In this document: positions 55,966 to 64,000 of the stretch, in pieces
Numbering within the stretch: position 1 is the first letter of the stretch
Layout: each line of letters starts with the position of its first letter
From: Apirhabdus apintestini
GTDB lineage: Bacteria > Pseudomonadota > Gammaproteobacteria > Enterobacterales > Enterobacteriaceae
Assembly: GCA_033977085.1 (NCBI GenBank)
Contig: CP138906.1
Coordinates: 1,178,001 to 1,242,000 of the forward strand
DNA length: 64,000 nt
Reading direction: 5' to 3'
The notes under the pieces: generated by a model
What the model saw: only the letters and a program-made list of their open reading frames with translations
Told to the model about the DNA's origin: nothing
Databases searched by the model: none
Made by a program: the position numbers and the translations under genes

Positions 55966-58076
55966 TTATAGGGTGCCGGGCGCGGGTAGCGTAATAACCC
56001 GCTGGGCGGAAGCGAGCGTGGAGGGCCGATGGGCGATAATAATACGCGTGATATTCAGCCCGGCGATGGCCTGGTTTATCAGGCGCTCATTCGTTTCATC
56101 CAAATGGCTGGTGGCCTCGTCCATAAATAGAATACCGGGGCGGCGATACAGCGCTCTGGCGATAAAAATACGCTGTTTTTGGCCACCGGAAAGTCCGTCA
56201 CCCAGTGCGCCTACCGGGGTATCGTAGCCCATGGGCAAACGCATAATTTCATCATGCACGTTAGCCGAACGGGCGCAGGCCGTGAGCCACTCTTCATCGA
56301 CGGGACGGCGAAAACCGCAGATGTTGTCACGCAGCGAACCGTGTAACAGGCGGTCTTCCTGCAAAATGCAGGCAATAACCGTCGGTAATCCACCGGGATC
56401 GCAGCGATAAATATCATGCTCAGCGATAAATATCTGCCCGGTATCCGGGGCAATTTGCCCGCTCAGCAGCTTCATCAGCGTACTTTTCCCGCAGCCAGAG
56501 GGGCCGGCGATGGCTACGCTTTCGCCCGGCGCGACGCTGAGCGAAAAATCGCGAAATAGCGGCGCGCTGTGTTTATCCCAGGCGAAAGTGATGCCGCTGA
56601 CGCGCAGCCCGAGCGCCTGCGGCCAGCGGATATGCGGCCGCCCGGCCGCCGCGCCGGGTGACAGGGCAATATCGGAGACTCGCTCGCAGTGCAGGCTAAG
56701 CATACGCAGCGACAAGAGCGCATCGGTTAACGCCAGCGCGCTGGCGGCGAACAGCGCGCGCAGGGTATTAAACGCGACCCAGGCACCCATCGTCATCTGG
56801 TTTTCCAGCACTTGTCCCACCCCAAGCCAGAGCAATAGAATCGCGTCGCAGGCGCCGACGAAGGTACTAAATAGGCTGAAAAGCATATCGAATTTATCCA
56901 GCCGCAGCCCGGCATGGAGCGTATCGGCGTTCAAACCCATCATTTGCGACTGCCGCTGGCGACCAAGCCCCTGCGCGCGGATGGTCGCGATGCCAAACAG
57001 TGTTTCCATCAGCCATGAATCGGCGCGTGCGGCGTTAATGAGCTGCGCTTCAGAAAGTTCGCGGTAAATCGGCCAGGTTAACAGGCGCATGACAATATAA
57101 AGGAGGGTAAATCCAACGGCGATGCCCGTAAGCCCGCCGCCGTAAATAATCAGCAAACCCAGCGCGCCAGCCGCGGTAACGCCGGCAATTAGCGCACCGC
57201 TAATATCATGTATAACGCTGTGGCGCAGCGCGTCCAGCGCGTGATAGCGCGACTGAATATCGCCGGGCCGACGGCGTTCGAACCAGGCTGCGGGCAGCGT
57301 GAGCAGGTGGCGGAAAAGCCCGTCCTTCCACTGAAGATCCGTCAGCGCATTAATCATGGCAATGGTCCAGTGACGCCAGAGCGCCACGGCGCTTTGCAGT
57401 ATCGTTAGCAGCAGCAGCCCAAAGCAAATCACGTGCAACAGGCTACTGTCGCGCTGTGGAATAACGGTATCCATCACGACCTGGGTGCCCACCGGCAGCA
57501 ATAGCGCGATGGACTCGACTAACAGCGACAGTAAAAAAGCCGCGTAAAGGCCGCGCGAAAACCGCGCATCTGGCGCAGTAAATCCTGCAGTTTCAGGCGC
57601 ACGACGTGCCGGGTTCGGGTAAAGTTGACGCCGGGCCATAGCTCGCAGGCGACGCCGGTAAAATGTGCCCCCAGTTCCTGTAGCGTCAGCGTGCGCCGCC
57701 CGCTCGCGGGATCGTGGATAATCGCCCGGCGGCGACCGGCCTGAACCAGCACCACAAAATGGTTGAAATCCCAGTGCAGAATACAGGGCAGCGTAAGCTG
57801 AGGCAGTTCGTGCATCTCCAGCGACAGCGCGCGCATACCAAACCCCATCTCTGAGGCCGTCTGGCTCAGGGTTTCCACGGTGCTGCCGCGCGATGAAACG
57901 CCGAACCGCTGGCGCAGCGCCTGCACATTGACCCACTTCCCGTGATGCCCGGCAATCATCGCAAGGCAAGCCAGCCCGCACTCCGCCGCTTCGCTTTGAT
58001 GCAAAACGGGCGCGCGGCGGCGCAGCGAAAAATGCCCGGGCGCGCGGCGCAGTCGGGCGCGAGATCCCTCAGTCAT
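55966..58076 (-). CDS. Peptidase C39-type bacteriocin ABC exporter (one frame break as read)
   Basis: About 703 residues once repaired. Residues 27-140 form a C39 leader peptidase with the Cys of AAECGLACLAMIAG (Cys33), His106 in FNHFVVLV and Asp122 in IHDPASG, the expected triad. A six-helix exporter domain follows (starting LLVESIALLLPVGTQVVMDT), then the nucleotide-binding domain: Walker A GPSGCGKST, signature LSGGQKQRIFIARAL, Walker B ILFMDEATSHLDE, His switch IIIAHRP. A T4 run near 57556 is one base short (GFSRGLYAAFLLSLL when repaired). It should cleave a double-glycine leader and export the peptide. Start overlaps the HlyD gene by 8 bp. Confidence 0.9.
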
Positions 58077-59349
58077 TGGCCGGTCCTGTCATATCGTGGC
58101 GAATGCGCGTCGCGGGCGCAAACAGCCACTCAACGAGCCGGCGCTTTTCCAGAAATAGCACGCCGCTGGCGCGGATGCCGTGACGCAGCGTCAGCGCCTG
58201 ATTACCCGGACGCGTTTGCGGGAAGTGCGGCGTGACCTCAACGCGAAACCAACTCTGCGTGGCATCGCTGAGTTTTTCCTGCGCCGCGGGCCAGCTCGCC
58301 ATCTCTTCCGAAGTAGCGGGCGCGGCGGCGATAGTATGAATAGTGCCGGAAAATTGGCCGAATTTATCGGCGGGAAACGCATCGTAACGCACGCTGACGC
58401 GCGCACCGGGCGTTAGCCAGGGGACAGCGTAAGCAGGTGCCCAAAATACGAGCCGGTAATCCCGCGCCGCGCCGGGGATGATATTAAGCATTCCTTCGCC
58501 GCGCCGCACCGTCTGGCCATCCGTGACATTCAGCGCGTCAACTATCCCCGCCTGCGGGGCTACCACCGTCGGCGACTCGCTGGCGTCAAGCTCGGCAAGC
58601 TGGTTCAGCAGCGCATTCTTTTGGATAAATAGCTGACGAATCTGATTATTAAACTCTACGGCCTGGGCAATCAGGGCATTATCCATTGCCATCACCTGCA
58701 ATCGGTGCTGTTCATGCTGGCCGCGAATAGCCAGCAGATTGAAACGGTGCTGATGGTGCAGGGTTGCCTGTGCGGTAAGCTGATCCTGGGCGATCAGACC
58801 CGACTTCCAGTAGCGACGATAGCGCTGCAGCGTATGGTCTATCTCGTTAAGGCCGCGCTCGGCGTCCCGTAATGTTTGCTGCGAGCTTTCACTGGCCTGG
58901 CGGTATAAGGCTTTTGCTGTGAAAGCGCCGTTTGCGCGGTGTCCCGGCTGAGTGCTATCTCTTTCATACTGGCTTCAAGCGCTGCGATTTGCTGCTGCAA
59001 AGCGCGCCGCTGGCGCATTCCGGCATCGCCGCTCTGCGTGGTGCGCCGCACCGCCAGCTCGATAAAGAGGCGCCCCCAGTTCGACGCGCTGCCCCTGTGC
59101 GACCAGCGTGCGCACTACCGTGCCCTGCCACGCAGAAGTGACCCGCACCGGCGGCGGTATCGCCACCAGCTCGCCGCTGACCAGCGCTTTGCGATGCAGG
59201 GTACCAAAATGCAGCAATGCGGCAACTGCGCTTAAAAACGCCAGCGTCAATAGTGTAATGCCCCAAACCGGAAAGCCGCGTGGGATTAGCGCTTTACCGC
59301 GCCACTGGCGCTGTTGTTCCCGAAGGAGAGACTGGCGAAAGAGCGTCAT
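58069..59349 (-). CDS. HlyD-family periplasmic adaptor of the peptide exporter (two frame breaks as read)
   Basis: About 426 residues once repaired. One N-terminal membrane helix (FPVWGITLLTLAFLSAVAAL) is followed by a lipoyl-like half (KALVSGELVAIPPPVRVTSA, GTVVRTLVAQGQRVELGAPL), a long coiled coil (RRALQQQIAALEASMKEIAL ... LQRYRRYWKSGLIAQDQLTA ... VEFNNQIRQLFIQKNALLNQ) and the second lipoyl half (TVVAPQAGIVDALNVTDGQT). Breaks lie near 59070 and at an A4 run near 58915. As with CvaA, it should bridge the inner-membrane exporter to TolC, which is encoded elsewhere. It ends inside the start of the ABC gene. Confidence 0.88.
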
Positions 59350-59372
59350 TGGATTCCTGCTTTGTTTGACGA

Positions 59373-60739
59373 TTAACGCCGCCAGGCGGAGCGCAGCCCC
59401 AGCGGGGTATCCAGCGTATGTTTCACAAACGCGGCGCCGAGGCGAGGATGTTGCATAAATACGGCGAGAAAATGCGGAGCGACGGTTTTTTCAATGCCCA
59501 GTACCCTGAGCGCCGCCGCCAGTTGAACCTCCAGAAGTAGCCCGGGGCCGGTCAGCGCAGGCGTAATACCATAATCGCCCTTCAGCCCTTCTTCGCGCCA
59601 GCCGAGCAGCCGCGCCAGCGAGTGCGTAATACCCTCAGAGTGCGGCACATGAAAAATAGCGTCCCGGCGCTCTAAAAAGCGATAGCGCTTGTTCAGGGTG
59701 CGCAGAGTCAGACGTAGCACCCCGGCCTGCGGGCAGCAGGCCAGCACATTGCTGTAATAGATACCGTCCAGTGCGGGCGTCGAACTTTGCGTTACCCAGT
59801 CGCGCCAGCTAAACACGGCCCCCAGCGCCGGGATTTTGCCGATATGCAGCGTGTGCGTATCGGCGTGCATGCAGGCCTTAAGGCGGCAGCGCATGCGGGG
59901 TGAAAGAAACGGATGCGTGTCTATGCGCTCGGCGCTGCTTTGGGCGGCTGCGTCGTCCTGCAACAGTGCCGCCAGCGCGCGCTCGGATTTCGCCAGCGCA
60001 ATCGCTTCATCGTGCCGCAGGTTAAGTGTTTCCAGCAGTCGATGGGTGCGGGGAAAACCGTATCCAGACAGGGCAGGGTATCGATGTCGATATAAATCCC
60101 TCCGTAGCGATTCAGAACCAGCAAACGCACAATATCGCTGGCGCTGGCCAGATTACCCCGCAGGATTAACTCGTAATAATACAGGCGTTTTAGCGGCGCC
60201 TGTGCGCCGTGAAACAGCGGCGTAATTTCCATAAGTTCCACGCCGGCGGGTAGAGATGCCTGCCCCTGTGCGGCGGGGAATGTCGTTTTCTCAGCCGCGA
60301 TCTGGTATAGAAAGCGCTCCGCCAGCGCGTTAAATGTGAGTTCCGGGTGCGCCAGGCGCGGCCAGATGAATCGAAACGCGGCGTTTTGTAGTTGTCGCAG
60401 CGTGGCCTGCGGGGCGTGGGGCGATATTTTGCGCGCGTAAGCCATTAGCCGGGCCTGAAAATGCTGACACTGACTTACCTGCGGATCGTGCCAGAGCCAG
60501 AGCGTTTTATCGGGGTTGGCCGCTTTCCAGATAGTCAGGTAGTGGCTGTCCAGCGCCGCTGGCGCGCCTATCCAGATGAAATGCAGAATATCGGGAACCT
60601 GCAGTTTATGCTGTGCCAGCGCTTCCAGCTCGCGCACCCGAGAACGCCGGGCCAGCGCGCGCTGGCTACGGTACGGCGCAGCGCGGAATTCGGCCTCAAT
60701 CGCCTTTCCAAGGCGCTGCAAAATAAGATGAGACGGCAT
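59373..60739 (-). CDS. DXD-type glycosyltransferase of the peptide operon (one frame break as read)
   Basis: About 455 residues once a T4 run near 60056 is repaired (TVFPRTHRLLETLNLRHDEA). The N-terminal LQVPDILHFIWIGAPAALDS and the central ASDIVRLLVLNRYGGIYIDI followed by DTLP are hallmarks of the sugar-binding DXD superfamily that includes the large clostridial toxin and OCH1-type glycosyltransferases; Asp-Ile-Asp is the metal- and nucleotide-sugar-binding DXD. No signal peptide, so it should act in the cytoplasm before export. Its place between the peptide and the exporter suggests that it glycosylates the precursor. Glycosylation of another target, for instance for immunity, cannot be excluded. 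Confidence 0.82.
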
Positions 60740-60750
60740 CGACGGCGGCT

Positions 60751-61026
60751 TCAGCGCAGGATGAACAAAAGGCTTAGCAGCGCGCAGGCGATAGCGATAA
60801 TGGTGACAATCGCGTTATCCTGCACAAACTGGTAGAGAGATAAGGCGTTTTCACGCGCGGTGGTGCGCATTTTTTCCAGCGCTTCTTCTTCGCTCCCGGC
60901 GCGGATGGTCAGCGGATATTTAACGAACCCTTCCCGTTGCAGAACCGCTTGTTCCTCGCGGGTTAACGTCTTTATATCGTAAATCCGGGTTGCAACGTCT
61001 TTGGTATAAAAGACATAGGTGTTCAT
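60751..61026 (-). CDS. 91-aa C-tail-anchored protein, candidate immunity or accessory protein
   Basis: Intact, starting MNTYVFYTKDVATRIYDIKT. A hydrophilic domain of about 70 residues, rich in Glu/Arg (LTREEQAVLQREGF, AGSEEEALEKMRTTAREN), ends in one membrane helix AIVTIIAIACALLSLLFILR at the very C-terminus. GGAGGGATTAA lies before the ATG. Not recognised as any known family. Small membrane proteins beside microcin precursors are usually immunity proteins; a role in holding the precursor or glycosyltransferase at the membrane is the alternative. The glycosyltransferase gene follows after 11 bp. Confidence 0.75.
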   Translation of the reverse strand: MNTYVFYTKDVATRIYDIKTLTREEQAVLQREGFVKYPLTIRAGSEEEALEKMRTTARENALSLYQFVQDNAIVTIIAIACALLSLLFILR

Positions 61027-61105
61027 TTAATCCCTCCCATCCGTGGTAATCCTAAAAACTGACGCTGTGACAAAGGTTCAATGCCAGAGGTATCCTGCTG
61101 TCACT

Positions 61106-61258
61106 TCAGCGCTGATAGTAGATTAGCGCCTCGCCTGTCGGTCTATTCATTCTTCGTTTCAATAATAGACAGCGCCTGAAATGTTCACGCTGCTTGTGCG
61201 CTTCGTTTTCCAGGCGCTGTCCAGACACCAACGGGGGTAACCATCGTTTGTGCAGCAC
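61106..61258 (-). CDS. Possible 50-aa ORF between precursor and membrane protein
   Basis: A GTG-initiated frame reading VLHKRWLPPLVSGQRLENEA onwards, very basic, ending LIYYQR. No ribosome site is visible and the inverted repeat at 61168-61221 lies inside it, so it may be chance; noted because the 252-bp gap is long for this compact operon. Confidence 0.15.
   Translation of the reverse strand: MLHKRWLPPLVSGQRLENEAHKQREHFRRCLLLKRRMNRPTGEALIYYQR
61168..61221. repeat. Inverted repeat in the gap behind the precursor gene
   Basis: GACAGCGCCTG at 61168-61178 and CAGGCGCTGTC at 61211-61221 are an exact 11-bp inverted repeat with a 32-base loop. A stem-loop just after a precursor gene is common in peptide operons, where it stabilises the precursor mRNA or thins transcription of downstream genes. 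Confidence 0.65.
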
Positions 61259-61278
61259 GAGCTAGCTTGCGGAGGCGA

Positions 61279-61566
61279 TTAACGCTGGGTACCGCAGTTC
61301 ATCCCGTTGGTACGCCCGTTACGACCGCCGCCGTCGCTTCCGCCGCCGCCGTTATAGTTAATGCCGCCACCCGGCTTGCCAAAGTTCCAGGCTCCGCTGC
61401 CGCTACCGCGATTTGAGTTAGTGTAAGAGCCGCTGCGATTACCGGCGTTCCCGCCGCTCGAACCGCCGCTGCTGCTACCGCAATTACTGCCCGAACCACC
61501 TGCGCCGCAGGTATCGCCGAAACCACCGGCAATAGTAGAGTACAACTCCGTGGCAATTTCTTTCAT
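61279..61566 (-). CDS. Gly/Ser/Asn-rich double-glycine-leader peptide, putative microcin-type precursor
   Basis: 95 residues. The first 15, MKEIATELYSTIAGG, are a classical double-glycine leader of the same length as that of colicin V, with the hydrophobic pattern L8, I12 and GG at 14-15. The predicted mature part (80 residues, from FGDTCGAGG) is about one third Gly, with 13 Ser, 11 Asn, Cys at 20, 29 and 91, and a single Trp in GSGAWNFGKPGGG. The composition recalls microcin B17 and class II microcins. AAGGAACAGAG precedes the ATG. First gene of the operon; the C39 exporter would cut after GG15. The many Ser, Thr and Asn residues are possible glycosylation sites. Confidence 0.82.
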   Translation of the reverse strand: MKEIATELYSTIAGGFGDTCGAGGSGSNCGSSSGGSSGGNAGNRSGSYTNSNRGSGSGAWNFGKPGGGINYNGGGGSDGGGRNGRTNGMNCGTQR

Positions 61567-61942
61567 CTCTGTTCCTTATTTTTGTTTTCCATAACAACAT
61601 CCAGTGCCGTCATGCTGATGACGTCACTGTGGGAGTTTACTGGAATTTTTAGGAAATATAAGGAGGTTTTGATAATTAATAATAAATTGTGATTATGGTT
61701 ATAAAAATAAAGAGTAATAATGTAATTTTGCATTTAAAAGGGAGGCTGTAAGAATATTTTCTGGAGTTATTGGGTTTGCTTTTACGCTGAAATTAACGGC
61801 GTAATCAACGCCATTTACTTGAAAAGCGGCGTTTTACTGGATGTCTGCGATGGGAATAGCCTGAAGCAGCGGCGACAGCGTGCAAAAAGTCCGTGACGCC
61901 GCTTTAGGAGGGATAGAACGCAGAGATGTATTTATAAAGGCA
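61567..61942 (-). promoter_or_regulatory. AT-rich promoter region of the peptide operon
   Basis: No gene. The stretch 61640-61740 is very AT-rich compared with the flanking baeR and the operon, which suits a silenced or condition-dependent promoter. Exact -10 and -35 boxes cannot be chosen with confidence. Confidence 0.5.
61602..61629. repeat. Dyad in the leader of the peptide operon
   Basis: CAGTGCCGTCAT-GCTG-ATGACGTCACTG: a 12-bp stem with one mismatch and a 4-base loop, 36 bp before the precursor ATG. It could be an operator (core TGACGTCA) or an RNA hairpin in the 5' leader. Confidence 0.7.
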
Positions 61943-62675
61943 TTAATGCGGCGGGATTATCCGCCCCGGCGCGGCCTCCCAGCGGTAGCCAACGCCATAC
62001 ACGGCGCGAATAAACGCCTGGTCGGCTTCCAGCTCCTCAAGCTTGCGGCGTAAGTTCTTAATATGGCTATCGATAGTGCGATCGGTGACCACCCGATAGT
62101 CATCGTAAAGATGATTGAGCAGGGCTTCCCGGGAAAACACTTTACCCGGCGCGGAAGACAGCGTTTTTAGCAGCCGAAACTCGGCGGGGTTAACTCCAGC
62201 GCGCAGCCGCGCCAGCTTGCCTGAAAGCGGTCTTCGTTAATGATAAGCGGCGGCTCTTCTTCCTGCTGCAGGCCGCTCTGCTGAGAGGGGCGGCAGCGGC
62301 GTAAAATCGCCTTCACGCGCGCGACGACTTCGCGCGGGCTGTAGGGCTTGCAAATATAGTCATCAGCGCCTATTTCAAGCCCCAGTAGCCGGTCGATCTC
62401 TTCGATTTTTGCCGTCACCATAATAATCGGAATCTCTGAAAAACGGCGGATTTCCCGACACAGCGTTAGCCCGTCTACCCCCGGTAGCATAAGATCTAAC
62501 AGAATTAGATCGGGCGGCGTCTGGCGCACGTACGCCAGCACCGGCTCGCCGCTGGAGATGTGGGTCGGCGCATAGCCCCCGCGCGCAAATAGTCGACCAA
62601 AAGCTGGCCGAGTTTGGGTTCATCTTCAACCACAAGCACGCGTGGCGCATTATCATCCAAAGGAAATTCCGTCAT
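61943..62675 (-). CDS. baeR: Envelope-stress response regulator BaeR (two frame breaks as read)
   Basis: OmpR-type response regulator for envelope stress that activates spy, mdtABC and acrD in E. coli. Receiver domain: VVEDEPKLGQLLVDYL, phospho-Asp in PPDLILLDLMLPGVDG and the Lys of ICKPYSPREV; winged helix: KVFSREALLNHLYDDYRVVT, RTIDSHIKNLRRKLEELEAD. A G4 run near 62577 (RAGGYAPTHISSGEPVLAYV) and a G position near 62187 (LTPAEFRLLKTL) are one base short. The ATG at 62675 overlaps the baeS stop (ATGA). The peptide operon follows in the same direction. Confidence 0.93.
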
Positions 62676-64000
62676 AACATCCTCTGCAGTTCTGTTTCCA
62701 GCGGCAGCGTTACATTGATACTGACGCCGCCCGCCGGCGAATGAGTAGCCTGAAGTGTACCACCGTGCGCCTGCACAATATTCTGGCAAATGGCCAGACC
62801 CAGCCCCGATCCGCCGCTGGCGCGGCTGCGCGAGCCCTCTGCGCGATAAAAGCGTTCAAAAAGCTGGGTCAGTTGTTCATCGCTCACGCCGGGCGCAGTG
62901 TCGGCGAAACGCAGATACAGGCGATGCCCGCGCGCTTCGCCGCTGATGTGTAGCTCGCCGCCCGCGTCGGTATAACGCAGACTATTTTCCAGTAAATTAT
63001 TGAATAACTGCATTAAGCGATCTGCGTCGCCAAACAGCGAAATATGCTGAGGCAGCGTCAGACGCAGCGCTAGCCCCCGAGCATGAAAGCGCGCTTTAAA
63101 CGCACCGGCGGCCACCTCCAGCAGCGCGACAATATCTAACGTTTTCTTTTGATAAGCCAGCGCGCCTTCATCGGAAAGCGACAGTTGATGCAGATCGTCA
63201 ACCAATTTGGTCAGCGTGGCGACTTCCATCTGCAGCGAGGTAACGGATTCCGGCGTAAAACGCCGCACTCCATCCTGAATCGCCTCCAGTTCGCCGCGCA
63301 GCACCGCGAGCGGCGTGCGCGCTCGTGGGAGATATCGGCCATGAATGCGCGCCGCATGCGCTGGTTCTTTTCCAGCGTGCTGGCGAGCTGGTTAAAATCC
63401 TGTGCCAGACGCCCCAGTTCATCGCGCCCGACTGGGGTAACCCGGGTACTAAAATCACCGGCGGCCAGGCGATGAGTGCCTTCAACCAGGCGTTTCACCG
63501 GCCGCAGCAGGCCGCGCGCCAGCGGAAATGTCGCTCCCGCCGCCAGTAAAATAGCCAGTATCACGATTATCCAGCTACTGCGGCGCTGCTGTTTATCGAA
63601 GTGAATATCGGTGCTGCGCGTCAGGCGTTCAACCGGTGAGGCAATAACCCAGCCTACCGTAGCGCCGGCGACGGTAATCGCTTTGCGCGTGCCGTCGCGG
63701 GGAATAGATGAAGGCGGGCCAACCAGCTTATTAAAATGTTGATCGGCAACCCAAAACTGAGTGCGCCAGCCGTGAGGCGGCATCGCCGTACTGGTTTGTG
63801 GTTCGCGATCGAAGGCGCGCAGTAACTGGAACATATAGCGATTATTATGGCGCAGGAATTGCCAGTTGCCGTGCTGCGCATACTGCTCAGACAAGGTATC
63901 GCTTAATAGCGCCAGCCGCTGCTCGTTGCCGCTCTTGATATAGCCGATAAAACCGCGTTCAAAACTGATGCGTACCGCAATGTGCATGAGGATCAGCACT
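62672..64000 (-). CDS. baeS: Envelope-stress sensor kinase BaeS, N-terminus outside the window (one frame break as read)
   Basis: Inner-membrane histidine kinase partnering BaeR. The visible part begins inside the first membrane helix (LILMHIAVRISFERGFI), then the periplasmic sensor region (PPHGWRTQFWVADQHF), second helix, HAMP (LLRPVKRLVEGTHRLAAGDF), the phospho-acceptor His in FMADISHELRTPLAVLRGEL, and the ATPase domain (NNLLENSLRYTDAGG, ASGGSGLGLAICQNIVQAHG). One T is missing near 63322, exactly within ELRTPLAV. Only about 20 N-terminal residues lie beyond the window. Confidence 0.93.

Noticed and set aside
61299..61556. Ala/Val-rich alternative-frame ORF within the peptide gene
   Set aside because: Shadow of the Gly-rich gene in another frame; the leader, ribosome site and operon position support the 61279-61566 frame.

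Overview
The window is chromosomal DNA of a member of the Enterobacteriaceae that is not E. coli K-12 but close enough to recognise gene by gene. From left to right it follows, in reverse, the E. coli backbone from yeiE-lysP to baeSR: yeiE (3' end), lysP, fghA(yeiG), folE, yeiB, galS, mglBAC, sanA, cdd, yohK-yohJ, dusC, yohD, yohC, pbpG, dld, bglX, osmF(yehZ)-yehY-yehX-yehW, yohO, metG, mrp, then (after an accessory block) thiM-thiD, fbaB, yegS, cyaR, trhP(yegQ), and baeR-baeS. Assignments rest on remembered protein families and synteny; no database search was run.

Accessory DNA sits at four places. (1) Between lysP and fghA: an EamA-type exporter, a MocR/PdxR-type regulator and a GNAT acetyltransferase. 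(2) Three IS21-family elements of the IS100 type (full length 1954 bp): one inside mglA, and a head-to-tail pair inside the signal-peptide region of osmF. All have 5-bp target duplications. (3) Between mrp and thiM (38.8-49.7 kb): a decayed IS200/IS605-type transposase with a hexanucleotide tandem repeat and several hairpins, a MarT/FidL-like membrane regulator pair, an RcnB-like periplasmic protein, a FhuE-like TonB receptor, a CptA(EptC)-like phosphoethanolamine transferase, and an IclR - DUF336 - MFS cassette. (4) Between trhP and baeR (56.0-61.9 kb): the most interesting locus, a five-gene operon that looks like a secreted, possibly glycosylated, microcin-type peptide system. It encodes a 95-aa Gly/Ser/Asn-rich peptide with a 15-aa double-glycine leader, a 91-aa C-terminally anchored membrane protein, a DXD glycosyltransferase resembling large clostridial toxin/OCH1-type enzymes, an HlyD-type adaptor, and an ABC exporter with an apparently intact C39 leader peptidase.

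About half of the genes are frame-broken as written. Wherever I could reconstruct the ancestral frame against the E. coli protein, the break was almost always loss of one base from a homopolymer run, with the protein otherwise perfectly preserved on both sides. That pattern points to consensus errors of long-read type more than to genome decay, so most broken genes are listed as CDS with the break noted; 'pseudogene' is kept for genes interrupted by an IS, by an in-frame stop, or decayed. Two apparent gene fusions (YohJ-YohK and OsmF-YehY) are products of the same error.

How the genes work together: galS-mglBAC is the galactose ABC uptake system with a CRP/GalS-controlled promoter; osmF-yehYXW is an osmoprotectant-type ABC importer; yohJ-yohK-cdd form a cluster behind a CRP site; thiM-thiD are thiamine salvage kinases behind a TPP riboswitch; baeSR is an envelope-stress two-component system placed directly upstream of the peptide operon.
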